Assembly (NCBI RefSeq): GCF_004795105.1
Contig: NZ_SSBL01000003.1
Span: 372,001 to 436,000, forward strand
Source of the DNA: Streptomyces sp. A0642
Lineage (GTDB): Bacteria; Actinomycetota; Actinomycetes; Streptomycetales; Streptomycetaceae
Direction: 5' to 3'
Length of the DNA stretch: 64,000 nucleotides
Shown here: positions 9,432 to 17,565 of the stretch, in pieces
How the letters are laid out: each line of letters starts with the position of its first letter
How positions within the stretch are numbered: position 1 is the first letter of the stretch
Program-made: the position numbers and the translations under genes
The notes under the pieces: generated by a model
What the model was told of the DNA's origin: nothing
The model's database searches: none
The model's input: only the letters and a program-made list of their open reading frames with translations

Positions 9432-9659
9432 TCAGTGCCCGCTGCCGGACATGCTGGGCTGGAGCGAGCGGACGAGGTCGAAGAACCGCGTCTCATTGCC
9501 CGACAGGCCCGCACGGCGCAGCGCCCCGTCCGCCTCGGCGATCGGCGAGGCGAGCAACGGCATGTACAGCGGGGCGTCGTCCGGATCGCAGAGCGCGGCC
9601 CGCGTCGCCTCCAGTAAACGGACGTACGCCTGCGCCGCGGCGAGTTCGTCATTGCGCAT
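9432..9659 (-). CDS. Small conserved-looking protein of unknown function
   Basis: 75 residues, ATG preceded by GGGAG 9 nt upstream. The sequence (MRNDELAAAQAYVRLLEATR at the start, FFDLVRSLQPSMSG at the end) predicts an amphipathic helical, soluble protein with one Cys. Codon use is normal for the region, with G/C in third positions. I do not recognise a family. It is read in the same direction as the unknown gene at 9748-10227, 88 bp away. Confidence 0.6.
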   Translation of the reverse strand: MRNDELAAAQAYVRLLEATRAALCDPDDAPLYMPLLASPIAEADGALRRAGLSGNETRFFDLVRSLQPSMSGSGH

Positions 9660-9747
9660 CTCAGCATCTCCCGGTCAGAGGTGTCGGACCCACCAGCATC
9701 CCTCATGGGTCCGACAACGGACCTCGGCGACGGCCGCGGCACGCCTC

Positions 9748-10227
9748 CTATCGGCTGTCCGGCCGATCCGGCCCCGTCGGCGGCTCGATTTCCAGGAAGC
9801 GGCGGTTGCGGGGTCCTCGGTAGAGCAGGGCGATCCAGCCCAACTCCCGGAGCATTGCCGCGCACCGGGTCAGCTCACCCTCCTCCTCGTGCACCGCGCC
9901 GCTGCCGGGGGGACCGAGCCACTCCACCCGTGCGGTGCCCGGCGACGCGCCCGCGGAGACCCGGTACCCCGTCGCCGTACGGCGTCCTGACGCGTCGACG
10001 GCCGAGGCGGTCTGCCCCGACGCCTCCAGGGCCAGGGCAACGGCCCGTACCGTCCTGTGCAGTTCCCAGGCCGCCGGCTCCGCACCCGGGGCGGGGCGCC
10101 CGGTGTTCGTCAGGCGCCGGATCTGGAGCATCCCCTCGAACGCGGTCCGCACCGACGCGGCCCGCAGTTCGGCCGGCTCGGGGGGCGGCGGGCCGTCCCC
10201 GGTCGCCGGTTCGAAACCTGTGCTCAT
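9748..10227 (-). CDS. Hypothetical protein, start within a short duplication
   Basis: 159 residues from the ATG at 10227, which follows a purine tract of repeated GGGGAA units that can act as ribosome binding site. The frame is open further to a TTG at 10275, but that would add a near copy of the first residues (RTGFEPA versus STGFEPA) and has no good start. The protein is Ala-rich at first, then has a GYRVSAG...TARVEWLGPPGSG strand region and ends EIEPPTGPDRPDSR. No family recognised; probably soluble. Confidence 0.6.
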   Translation of the reverse strand: MSTGFEPATGDGPPPPEPAELRAASVRTAFEGMLQIRRLTNTGRPAPGAEPAAWELHRTVRAVALALEASGQTASAVDASGRRTATGYRVSAGASPGTARVEWLGPPGSGAVHEEEGELTRCAAMLRELGWIALLYRGPRNRRFLEIEPPTGPDRPDSR

Positions 10228-10272
10228 CCCTTCCCCTTCCCCTTCCCCCCTCGCCGGTTCGAAGCCGGTGCG
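10207..10272. repeat. Imperfect direct duplication at the 5' end of the hypothetical gene
   Basis: CGGTTCGAAACCTGTGC (10207-10223) recurs with two changes at 10255-10271, 48 bp apart, with a CCCCTT-repeat tract between. The copies encode the same TGFEPA peptide, once inside the gene and once before its start. Looks like a recent short tandem duplication. Confidence 0.6.
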
Positions 10273-10333
10273 CAACCGACCCGTTTCCCGTGCCGCCCGC
10301 GTGCCAGTGTGCGCCGCCCCACTGACAACCGGG

Positions 10334-11704
10334 TCAGACGCCCCCGAGCACCTTGCCCGGGTTGAGGATGCCGTGCGGATCGAGGGCCGCCTTCACCGCG
10401 TGATGCATGCCGAGCACCGCGGGACCCAGTTCCTTGTTCATGCCGCGCATCTTCAGCAGCCCGACGCCGTGTTCACCGGTCACCGTGCCGCCCAGGGCGA
10501 TCGCGTCGTCCAGGACGTCCTCGAAGGCCGCCTGGGCCCGCGCACGCGCGGCTTCGTCCCCGGGCGGCGTGATGATCAGGGGGTGGAGGTTGCCGTCCCC
10601 CGCGTGGGCGATGTTGGCGATGAGGATGTCGTGCCGGGCGGCTGTCCGTTCGATCCGCGCCAGCATCTCCGGCACCGCGGTCCGCGGCACGCACACGTCC
10701 TCGGTCAGCACCGGGCCGAGCCGCTCCAGTGCGGGGTAGGCCAGGCGCCGGGCCTGGAACAGCGCGTCCGCCTCCTGCTGGTCCGTGGACACCGCGGCCC
10801 AGGTCGCCCCTGCGCGGTCGAAGCAGTCACGGACCAGTTCCGCCTCGGCGTCGCCCTCCGCGCCGGGAGTGTCGACGCGGCCGAGCAGCACCACGTCGGC
10901 GTCCGCGGAGAGGCCCATCCTCTTCCACGCGTCGACCGCGGCGAGGCAGTGGCGGTCGACGAGTTCGAGCGCCGAGGGGATGACGCCCGACGCGGTCACG
11001 GCGCTCACCGCCTCACCCGCGGCGACCACGGACGAGAAGTACCCCGCCACCGTCCGCTCCTGGAGCCTCGCGGGCCGCAGACGTACCGTGATCTCCGTGA
11101 TCACCCCGAGCGTGCCCTCGGAACCCACCATCAGCCCGGCCAGGTCGTACCCGGCCACGCCCTTCGCGGTGCGGCGCCCGAGCGGGACGACCTCGCCGAG
11201 TCCGTTGACGACCTCCAGGCCCAGCACGTAGTCGCGCGTCACGCCGTACTTGACGCAGCACATGCCCCCGGCGTTCGTCGCGACGTTCCCGCCGATGGTG
11301 GACCAGGGCGAACTGGCCGGGTCCGGCGGGTACCACAGTCCGTGCTCCGCGCTCGCCGCCCGCAGATCGTCGTTGACCACGCCGGGCTGGACGACGGCCA
11401 GCCGCTCCGCCCGGTCGATCGCGACGATGCGGTTCATGTCCTCGAAGGACAGGACGATGGCGCCGTCGACGGCGTTCGCGCCGCCGGACAGGCCGGTGCC
11501 CGCGCCCCGCGGCACCAGGGGGATGCGGTGGGCGATGCAGTGGCGCACCACATCCCGCACCTCCCCGGTGTTCTGCGGGCGCACCACGGCCAGAGGGGTC
11601 CCGTACGGAGCCCACTCGGCCTCGTCGTGCTGGTACCGGGCCAGGCCCGCCGGATCCGTCAGGACCCGCCGGGCCGGAATGCCGTCGACCGGTGCGTTCG
11701 TCAC
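10334..11704 (-). CDS. FAD-linked oxidase, glycolate/D-lactate dehydrogenase GlcD-like
   Basis: About 456 residues. The FAD-binding PCMH domain is clear: VRPQNTGEVRDVVRHC, then VPRGAGTGLSGGANA and the GGNVATNAGGMCCVKYGVTRDYV pyrophosphate region; the FAD-oxidase C-terminal domain ends with GTVTGEHGVGLLK and HGILNPGKVL. These are the marks of GlcD/Dld-type 2-hydroxyacid dehydrogenases that pass electrons to the respiratory chain. I start at the GTG at 11704 with GGAGG 11 nt upstream; a TTG at 11722 overlaps that site. No GlcE/GlcF partner is adjacent, so it is likely a single-subunit enzyme. Substrate not known. Confidence 0.9.
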   Translation of the reverse strand: MTNAPVDGIPARRVLTDPAGLARYQHDEAEWAPYGTPLAVVRPQNTGEVRDVVRHCIAHRIPLVPRGAGTGLSGGANAVDGAIVLSFEDMNRIVAIDRAERLAVVQPGVVNDDLRAASAEHGLWYPPDPASSPWSTIGGNVATNAGGMCCVKYGVTRDYVLGLEVVNGLGEVVPLGRRTAKGVAGYDLAGLMVGSEGTLGVITEITVRLRPARLQERTVAGYFSSVVAAGEAVSAVTASGVIPSALELVDRHCLAAVDAWKRMGLSADADVVLLGRVDTPGAEGDAEAELVRDCFDRAGATWAAVSTDQQEADALFQARRLAYPALERLGPVLTEDVCVPRTAVPEMLARIERTAARHDILIANIAHAGDGNLHPLIITPPGDEAARARAQAAFEDVLDDAIALGGTVTGEHGVGLLKMRGMNKELGPAVLGMHHAVKAALDPHGILNPGKVLGGV

Positions 11705-11724
11705 GATGAGGGCCACCTCCAAAA

Positions 11725-11739
11725 GATGTATTACGCATC
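11725..11739. promoter_or_regulatory. Dyad upstream of the GlcD-like gene, possible regulator site
   Basis: GATGTATTACGCATC has GATG/CATC arms around an AT-rich centre, unusual in this GC-rich DNA, and lies 20 bp upstream of the start at 11704. It could be a GntR/FadR-type operator. No such regulator gene is nearby. Confidence 0.3.
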
Positions 11740-11841
11740 ATTATGGTCCGGGGGCCCTGGACGGGGCGGCGGCGGCCCGCAGAACCGCGCGGGGCACCTC
11801 GTGGCGGGCGAAGCGTTGTGCCTCGGTAGGCTCGACCGCCC

Positions 11842-12714
11842 ATGGACCACGCCCCATCGAAGGACTCACGTACCGTGCGCGACAACGACCGAGCCCGCGA
11901 CGCCGACGGCCGTGCCGCTCTGCGTGCCGACTGCGGGAACTGCTTCGGACTGTGCTGCGTCGCGCTGACCCTCACCCGGTCCGCGGACTTCGCCGTCGAC
12001 AAGGACGCGGGTACACCGTGCGGCAACCTCCAGGACGACTTCCGCTGCGGCATCCACACCCGGCTCCGCACCGAGGGCTTCGCCGGCTGCACGGTGTACG
12101 ACTGCTTCGGCGCGGGCCAGAAGGTGTCGGCGGAGACCTTCGGCGGCCGGGACTGGCGCACGGCCCCGGAGAGCGCCCGGCAGATGTTCCAGGTCTTCCC
12201 CGTAGTGCGGCAGCTCCACGAACTCCTCTGGTACCTCACGGAGGCGGCGTCGCTGGCGCCGGCCCGCTCCCTGCACGGAGAGATCCGGCGCACCCTGGAG
12301 GAGACGGAACGGCTGACCCGCCTCGATGCCGGCGCGTTCGCGGACCTGGACGTGGCGGCGCACCGTGACGGGGTCGCCGCGCTGCTGGCGCGGACCAGCG
12401 AACTCGTGCGCGCCACCGCGCCACGCAAGAAACGGCGCAGCCACCGCGGCGCGGACCTGATCGGCGCCCGCCTCAGAGGAGCGGACCTGCGGGGCGCCGA
12501 CCTGCGCGGCGCCTACCTCATCGCGGCGGACCTCGCCGGCGCCGATCTGCGGCTGGCCGATCTGATCGGCGCGGACTTCCGGGACGCCGACCTGTCCGGC
12601 GCCGACCTGACCGGGGCGCTCTTCCTGACCCAGTCCCAGCTCAACGCGGCCAGGGGGAACGCCGCCACCCGGCTGCCCTCCACGCTCACTCGCCCCGCCC
12701 ACTGGGAGAAGTGA
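11842..12714 (+). CDS. Cys-cluster protein with C-terminal pentapeptide-repeat helix
   Basis: 290 residues with two parts. Residues 31-90 carry eight Cys (31, 34, 38, 39, 60, 69, 83, 88) in a CGNCFGLCC ... TPCGNL ... FRCGIH ... GCTVYDCFG pattern that resembles YkgJ-like zinc or iron-sulphur cluster proteins. A helical linker ends in a basic patch (APRKKRRSHRG). From about 208 to 270 run about a dozen pentapeptide repeats of the A(D/N)LxG type (GADLRGADLRGAYL, GADLSGADLTGAL), which fold as a right-handed beta helix that can mimic DNA. Pentapeptide proteins often protect gyrase, but that is only one possibility. A GTG 33 nt inside is an alternative start. Confidence 0.82.
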   Translation: MDHAPSKDSRTVRDNDRARDADGRAALRADCGNCFGLCCVALTLTRSADFAVDKDAGTPCGNLQDDFRCGIHTRLRTEGFAGCTVYDCFGAGQKVSAETFGGRDWRTAPESARQMFQVFPVVRQLHELLWYLTEAASLAPARSLHGEIRRTLEETERLTRLDAGAFADLDVAAHRDGVAALLARTSELVRATAPRKKRRSHRGADLIGARLRGADLRGADLRGAYLIAADLAGADLRLADLIGADFRDADLSGADLTGALFLTQSQLNAARGNAATRLPSTLTRPAHWEK

Positions 12715-12771
12715 CGAGCCGTCACCGCCCGGACCGGCGGGGGCGCCTCGGACCGGCCGCCCCTGCCCCGA

Positions 12772-12793
12772 CCGGCCGGACCCCTCCGGCCGG
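12772..12793. terminator. Stem-loop between convergent genes
   Basis: CCGGCCGGA (12772-12780) pairs with TCCGGCCGG (12785-12793) around a CCCC loop, between the pentapeptide gene (+) and the SRPBCC gene (-). Confidence 0.55.
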
Positions 12794-12803
12794 CCGCCAC
12801 CGC

Positions 12804-13328
12804 TCAGACCGGTCCGGTACCGTCGGCCGGCGCGGCCTCCAGCACCGCCTTGAGGCGCTGGAGCGTGGTCCGGATGTTGCCGCGCTGGAACTCGGCGAAG
12901 GTGTGCCCCCGGGTCGCCGCCCGGTCGAAGGCGTTGGCCAGGAAGTCCGGCCAGGCGCGGCGGTCGTCCGTCCATGTCTCGGTGACCCTGGTGCCGCCGG
13001 GCACGGCCTCGAAGCGGTACTCCCAGGTGGCGATCGCGCCCGGCAGCCGAGGACGCTTCGCCCCGATGGCGTGGACGCGGAAGGCGAACCGTTCCCCCGG
13101 ATCGGCCGCCGTCACCGTGCACCGGGTCGTCCAGCGCATGGCCCCGCGCTTGTTCCGGCCCTCGAAGACCATTCCGGCGTAGGCGCCCCGGCGCTCCCCG
13201 AGCACCCTCGCGCCCCGGTTCTCCGGACTCCAGCGGCCCATCTCGGTGGGGTCGCTCAACCGTTCGTACACGACCGAGGGTTCGGCGAGAACCACGATGC
13301 TGTCCGATACGGACATGGTGCGGGGCAT
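12804..13328 (-). CDS. SRPBCC (START-like/polyketide cyclase) family protein
   Basis: 174 residues from the ATG at 13328, with GGAAG 7 nt upstream. The start DSIVVLAEPSVVYERLSDPTEM, the central VLGERRGAYAGMVFEGRNKRG and the WEYRFEAVPGGTRVTETWTDD strand followed by the long C-terminal helix are typical of the SRPBCC hydrophobic-pocket fold. Such proteins bind small hydrophobic ligands or act as cyclases; none of this says which. Sits alone, convergent to the pentapeptide gene. Confidence 0.85.
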   Translation of the reverse strand: MPRTMSVSDSIVVLAEPSVVYERLSDPTEMGRWSPENRGARVLGERRGAYAGMVFEGRNKRGAMRWTTRCTVTAADPGERFAFRVHAIGAKRPRLPGAIATWEYRFEAVPGGTRVTETWTDDRRAWPDFLANAFDRAATRGHTFAEFQRGNIRTTLQRLKAVLEAAPADGTGPV

Positions 13329-13605
13329 GACGCACTTCCGTTCCACGGCCGACTCCGGCAACCCCCGGGGCGTCGGGACGGCCGCACGGCCGACGGGCCC
13401 CCGGGACCCACACCCTACTCACCGGTCACATGGGTTCGGCGGCGGGTTCCGCCTGACGCTCCCACGACAACGAGTGCACGGGGTACCGGAGGAAACGAGG
13501 GAGGGGCCGACCGGACGGAACGTGGAAAGGGAGGCCGGCGCCGAGCGGTGAGAGGGCCGAGTCCGGGGTGGCGAGCGGGGCCGTCAGCGGGCCGGGCGGC
13601 CGCGG

Positions 13606-14517
13606 CTACCTCGTACGCTCCCCTCCGTCCCCCGCCTCCGATGCCGAGAGCTCACGCACCACGTCGGCGAATCCCCGGACCAGCGCGTCATCGCCCCCCA
13701 CGGACCAGGCGAGCACGACGCGCAGCGGTTCCACGTCCGTCAGGGGAACCCAGGAGAGGTCGGGCCGTGCGTAGTACCGCGCCATGCTCAGCGGAGCGAA
13801 ACAGATGGCGGCTCCCTCCGCGACCTGTTCCAGCATCTCCTCGACGTTGTCGTTGGTCGGCCCCCATCGTGGACTCGACCCGTCCGGGCGGGGGTTGACG
13901 GCCCACCAGTCCACCCACTCCCGTGGCGCCTGCTGCGTCCACAGCAGCGGTTCGTCCCCGACCTCCAGCACCGACACGCCGGATCGCGCCGCCAGCGCGT
14001 GGCCGGACGGCAGCCCCACGACGCGCGACTCCGTGTGCACCAACTCGCTGTGCAGACCGGTCAGATCGTTGGGCAGCCAGACGAAGGCCACATCGGTCAG
14101 TCCGTCCCGCAGGGCGTCGGCCTCCTGCCCCCAGTCGTAGCGTCTGGGCACCACCCGCACCCCTGGGTGGCGCCGGGAGAACTCCGCGCGGGCCCGGGTG
14201 GTCAGCTCGCCGGCTCCACTCGCCTCGAAGCCAACCCGCAGGACCCCCGTCTCGCCCCGCAGGTGCCGTTCGGCCGTAGCACTCACCCGCTCGGCCTGGC
14301 GCACCGTGAGCAGGGCCTCGGCGATCACGTCATGCCCCGCGGCGGTCGCCGAGACGCCACCGGCGTGCCGGTCGAAGAGGCGCACTCCTAGTTCGGACTC
14401 AAGGCTCTTGAGTGCGTACGAGAGGGCCGGCTGGCTGACGAAGAGCCGCTTGGCGGCCCGGCCCAGGTTCCCCTCTTCGGCGATCACGGTGAGGTAGTGC
14501 AGCTGACGCAGCTCCAT
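13606..14517 (-). CDS. LysR-family transcriptional regulator
   Basis: 303 residues. The N-terminal winged HTH is MELRQLHYLTVIAEEGNLGRAAKRLFVSQPALSYALKSLE in two halves (LHYLTVIAEEGNLGRAA and SQPALSYALKSLESELG), followed by a LysR substrate-binding domain with the characteristic VGFEASGAG and VPLTDVEP stretches. It is divergent from the short-chain dehydrogenase at 14633 with about 115 bp between starts, the classic arrangement for a LysR activator and its target. Effector unknown. Confidence 0.92.
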   Translation of the reverse strand: MELRQLHYLTVIAEEGNLGRAAKRLFVSQPALSYALKSLESELGVRLFDRHAGGVSATAAGHDVIAEALLTVRQAERVSATAERHLRGETGVLRVGFEASGAGELTTRARAEFSRRHPGVRVVPRRYDWGQEADALRDGLTDVAFVWLPNDLTGLHSELVHTESRVVGLPSGHALAARSGVSVLEVGDEPLLWTQQAPREWVDWWAVNPRPDGSSPRWGPTNDNVEEMLEQVAEGAAICFAPLSMARYYARPDLSWVPLTDVEPLRVVLAWSVGGDDALVRGFADVVRELSASEAGDGGERTR

Positions 14518-14526
14518 CCAGCGATC

Positions 14527-14541
14527 ATAAGGCCGGTTTAT
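14527..14541. promoter_or_regulatory. Probable LysR T-N11-A box
   Basis: ATAA-N7-TTAT, a LysR-type dyad, lies 10 bp upstream of the LysR start and about 90 bp upstream of the SDR start. It is AT-rich against a GC-rich background and placed for autoregulation. Confidence 0.45.
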
Positions 14542-14632
14542 CGGTCCGGCGGATCTCTGTCCTGGACCGCCCCCGCAGCCGGATGACATAACTGGATCAC
14601 CGCAACAGCACGACTGATAAATGGAGTTGGAC

Positions 14633-15505
14633 ATGAACACCGAACACGCAGCCGCCGCCCGCGACGATGCTCCGGGCCGGGTCTGGCTCATCACCGGGGC
14701 CTCGTCCGGATTCGGCCGCGCCATCGCCACGGCCGCCCTGGCGGCCGGGGACACCGTCGTGGCCACGGCCCGCAAGCCGGAGGCACTCGACGACCTGGTG
14801 GCCGCGCACCCCGACCGTGCCGTGGCCGTGCAGCTGGACGTCACCGACACGGCGCGCATCGCCGACGTCGTGGCGGACACCGTGCTCTGGTACGGCCGGA
14901 TCGACGTGGTGGTCAACAACGCGGGGATGGGGCTGGTCGGCGCCGTCGAGGAGACGACCGACCGCGAACTGCGCGATCTCATGGACCTGCACTTCTTCGG
15001 GCCTGCCGCGCTCGTACGGGCCGTGCTGCCGCACATGCGCCGCAACGGCTCCGGTGCCGTCGTCCAGATGAGCAGCATGGGCGGCCGGTTCACCTTCCCC
15101 GGAGTCGGCGCCTACTCGGCGACGAAGTTCGCGCTCGAGGGTCTGTCCGAGGCGCTGGCCGCCGAGGTGGCGCCGCACGGCATCAAGGTGCTGATCGTCG
15201 AGCCCGGATCGTTCCGCACGGGATTCGCCGGGGGAGGGGCCCTGCGCCAGTCGGCGGCCCTTCCCGCGTACGAGGAGACGGTGGGACCGGTGCGCAGCAA
15301 CCTGCCGGACTCCGACGGCAAGCAGGAGGGTGACCCGGACAAGGCGGCGGCCGCCATCCTGACGGCACTGGCCGCTCAGGACACCCCGCTCCGGCTGCCG
15401 CTGGGAAACGACGCCACCGATGCCGTCCTGGCCGGCCTCGACGCCTCCCGCGCCGAAGTCCTGGCCTGGGAGGAGGTCAGCCGCAGCACCGGCTACGACA
15501 GCTGA
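14633..15505 (+). CDS. Short-chain dehydrogenase/reductase
   Basis: 290 residues from the ATG at 14633, chosen because GGAG lies 6 nt upstream; the ATG at 14621 overlaps that site. Classical SDR features: ITGASSGFGRAIA for NAD(P) binding, NNAGMG, the catalytic Ser and YSATK (Tyr161, Lys165), and VEPGSFRTGF after it. The SFGFGR/TxF variant and the KPEALDDL region suggest an NADP-preferring oxidoreductase of the family often annotated for aldehydes or ketones. It is the divergent partner of the LysR gene at 13606-14517. Confidence 0.9.
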   Translation: MNTEHAAAARDDAPGRVWLITGASSGFGRAIATAALAAGDTVVATARKPEALDDLVAAHPDRAVAVQLDVTDTARIADVVADTVLWYGRIDVVVNNAGMGLVGAVEETTDRELRDLMDLHFFGPAALVRAVLPHMRRNGSGAVVQMSSMGGRFTFPGVGAYSATKFALEGLSEALAAEVAPHGIKVLIVEPGSFRTGFAGGGALRQSAALPAYEETVGPVRSNLPDSDGKQEGDPDKAAAAILTALAAQDTPLRLPLGNDATDAVLAGLDASRAEVLAWEEVSRSTGYDS

Positions 15506-15530
15506 TGCGCGGGCGGCCGCGAGGCGTGCC

Positions 15531-15561
15531 GGCAGGGGTGCGTCGTGCCCCGCACCCTGCC
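15531..15561. terminator. Stem-loop between convergent genes
   Basis: GGCAGGGGTGCG (15531-15542) pairs with CGCACCCTGCC (15551-15561) with one bulged G. Placed between the SDR (+) and the dinucleotide-binding gene (-). Confidence 0.5.
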
Positions 15562-15593
15562 CCGCCCCGCGGCTCGCGCGCCGGGCAGTGCGT

Positions 15594-16253
15594 TCAGGCA
15601 CGCCACTCCGGGGTGCGCTCGGCGGACGCCGAAGCCAGCGCCTTCTCGACCGCCTCGGCGTCACCCTGGTGGCCGTACACCGGCGTACCGGGCTGCTGGC
15701 GCCACGACTCGTCGAGCCCGCCGGCGTCCACCGTGTCGAAACCCAGCTCGTCGATCAGGTCGCGGACCTTCTGCTTCGCCGCGGCGTCGTCCCCGGCCAC
15801 CGGAAGCGCCTGGCGGCCCGCGGTGCCCTTGGGCCGGCCGTTGGTGAGGATGTCCTGCGCGTACGTCCCGTTGAAGGCCTTGATGACGGGGTGACCGATC
15901 TGTTGCTCCGTCCACCGGCTTTCCGGCAGCCCGTCCTCGATCGCGGCGATCCGCCCGTCGCGCTCGCGCGGGTAGTAGTTCCCGGTGTCGATGACCGCGA
16001 CGTTCTCCGCCGCGCCGTCGAGGAGGCCGGCGGGAAGCGCCTGGACGGCCTTGAGCGGAACGGTGACGACCACGACCTCCGCGCCCCGCGCCGCCTCGGC
16101 GGCGGTGACGGCGGTCGCGCCGGTCTCCTCGGCCAGCGCGGTGAGCGTCTGCGGACCTCGCGAGTTGGCGACGGACACCTCATGGCCGAGGGCGCTGAGG
16201 CGCCTGGTGAGATTGCCGCCGATATTCCCTGCCCCGATGATGCCGATCTTCAT
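15594..16253 (-). CDS. NAD(P)-binding protein related to NADPH-dependent F420 reductase
   Basis: 219 residues. The N-terminal Rossmann motif MKIGIIGAGNIGGNLTRRL and the SNSRGP-like loop (VANSRGPQTL) are those of Fno/F420H2:NADP oxidoreductase-like and Npd-type proteins; VVVTVPLKAVQALPAG and VIDTGNYYPRERDG follow, then VIKAFNGTYAQDIL. The family reduces F420 or other substrates with NADPH. No F420-dependent partner is nearby, so the substrate is uncertain. Confidence 0.85.
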   Translation of the reverse strand: MKIGIIGAGNIGGNLTRRLSALGHEVSVANSRGPQTLTALAEETGATAVTAAEAARGAEVVVVTVPLKAVQALPAGLLDGAAENVAVIDTGNYYPRERDGRIAAIEDGLPESRWTEQQIGHPVIKAFNGTYAQDILTNGRPKGTAGRQALPVAGDDAAAKQKVRDLIDELGFDTVDAGGLDESWRQQPGTPVYGHQGDAEAVEKALASASAERTPEWRA

Positions 16254-16446
16254 GGTTCCGGCCTTCCGATGCTGCGTGCGATGGATGGAAACGGTCTCTC
16301 CGGTTCACCAACTCCTGCCTGCCCGGAGCTATTCCTGTCTGTCGAACAAACGATTCTGCGGCCCGTCGGACGGGTGGGAGCCGCCTGCCGCGGGAACGTA
16401 TCGGAGAGGAAAGCGGAATTGCCGGACCAGGTGTGAGGCGGTACCC

Positions 16447-16998
16447 ATGCTGCGCGGTGTCGACGTCAGTGCCTACCAGTCGTCGTTCGAAACGGACGGG
16501 CTGGATTTTGTCCTCATCAAGGCCACCGAGGGCCGTTCGTACATCAACCCGCGCCTGGCGGCGCAGGCCAAACGTGCCCGGGACGCGAAATGCGTGGTCG
16601 GGTTCTACCACTTCCTCTGGCCCGGGAATATCACGGCGCAGGCGGAGTATTTCCTGAGCAAGGCACCGGAAAAGGCGGGCGAGCTGCTGGCTGTCGACTG
16701 GGAGCAGAACGGCGAGGGCACGCACGCGAGCAACGCGGAGAAGGACCGGTTCATCCGCGAGGTCAAACGGCGCCGGCCGCACCACAAGGTGCTGCTCTAC
16801 TGCAACCGCTACTTCTGGCTGAACCACGACACCACGTCGTACGCCGGGGACGGCCTCTGGATCGCCGACTACGTCACGGCCGGAAAGCCCCGCATCAAGG
16901 CGTCATGGCGCATCCATCAGTACACGGACGAGCCGCTCGACAGGGATGTCGCCGCCTTCTCCTCCCGGGCGGCCATGCGCACCTGGGCCGGGGGGTAG
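16447..16998 (+). CDS. Glycoside hydrolase family 25 lysozyme-like protein, no signal peptide
   Basis: 183 residues. GVDVSAYQ at the start and LAVDWEQ (Asp84, Glu86) give the GH25 acidic active site; FVLIKATEGRSYINP, VGFYHFLWPGN and IHQYTDEPLDRDVA are all family blocks. The enzyme cuts the MurNAc-GlcNAc bond of peptidoglycan. Odd points: there is no secretion signal, no cell-wall-binding domain, and the length is near the minimum for the domain. Without phage genes around it, this is better read as a free-standing cellular or export-by-other-means enzyme than as a phage endolysin. Confidence 0.85.
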   Translation: MLRGVDVSAYQSSFETDGLDFVLIKATEGRSYINPRLAAQAKRARDAKCVVGFYHFLWPGNITAQAEYFLSKAPEKAGELLAVDWEQNGEGTHASNAEKDRFIREVKRRRPHHKVLLYCNRYFWLNHDTTSYAGDGLWIADYVTAGKPRIKASWRIHQYTDEPLDRDVAAFSSRAAMRTWAGG

Positions 16999-17019
16999 CG
17001 GCCCTGGCGGCGGGGCTTT

Positions 17020-17037
17020 GATGGGTGCGCACCCATC
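17020..17037. promoter_or_regulatory. 18-bp perfect palindrome, probable MarR operator
   Basis: GATGGGTGCGCACCCATC reads the same on both strands. It ends 19 bp before the ATG of the MarR gene at 17057. A -10-like TACGAT (17051-17056) follows, so a bound dimer would cover the -35 region: an autoregulatory layout. Confidence 0.65.
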
Positions 17038-17056
17038 ATGGGGCTGTGCCTACGAT

Positions 17057-17530
17057 ATGCGGGTGAACGAGAACGAGACCCCGCCCAGTCTCATGGGACT
17101 CACGACCTACCTCATGTCCAGGACGGGCAAGGCCGCGCGCGGTCGCCTGGCCGAACGGCTGGCCGACCGCGGCTTTCGGCTCCCGCACATGGCGGTGCTG
17201 GCCGCCCTGGTCGACTTCGGCCCCCATGCGCAACGGGAACTGGCCGAGCGGCTGACGATCGACCGAAGCGACATCGTGAAGATCATCGACGAGCTGGGCG
17301 AGGCCGGTCTGGTGGACCGCGCACGCGACATGACCGACCGGCGGCGCGTGACGGTCACCGTCAGCCCGGCCGGCCGCGCACTGTTCGACCGGCTCCGGGC
17401 CGACGCGAGTGCCGTACAGGACGACGTCCTCGCGCCGTTGAACGCGCGGGAACGCGCCCGCCTGACGGCCCTGTTGACCCGCGTGCACAGCCATCTCCAG
17501 ACCGGGGGAGGGGCGCGGCCAGGTCGCTGA
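17057..17530 (+). CDS. MarR-family transcriptional regulator
   Basis: 157 residues from the ATG at 17057. The winged HTH is LPHMAVLAALVDFGPHAQRELAERL followed by TIDRSDIVKIIDELGEAGLV and the wing DMTDRRRVTVTVSPAG. TACGAT ends exactly at the ATG, and a GTG (17063) lies where transcription would begin, so translation from a leaderless mRNA at the GTG is plausible. The upstream palindrome at 17020-17037 suggests autoregulation. Downstream partner would be the small protein at 17566. Confidence 0.9.
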   Translation: MRVNENETPPSLMGLTTYLMSRTGKAARGRLAERLADRGFRLPHMAVLAALVDFGPHAQRELAERLTIDRSDIVKIIDELGEAGLVDRARDMTDRRRVTVTVSPAGRALFDRLRADASAVQDDVLAPLNARERARLTALLTRVHSHLQTGGGARPGR

Positions 17531-17565
17531 CCTGTTCCGTGTCCCGCGTACGGCAGACTTCCTCG

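Noticed and set aside
13362..13605. A gene between the SRPBCC and LysR genes
   Set aside because: Frames in this 244-bp stretch lack a ribosome site and have Arg/Pro/Gly-rich shadow composition.
16447..16998. Phage endolysin as sign of a prophage
   Set aside because: No holin, tail, integrase or terminase genes; neighbours are ordinary metabolic and regulatory genes.
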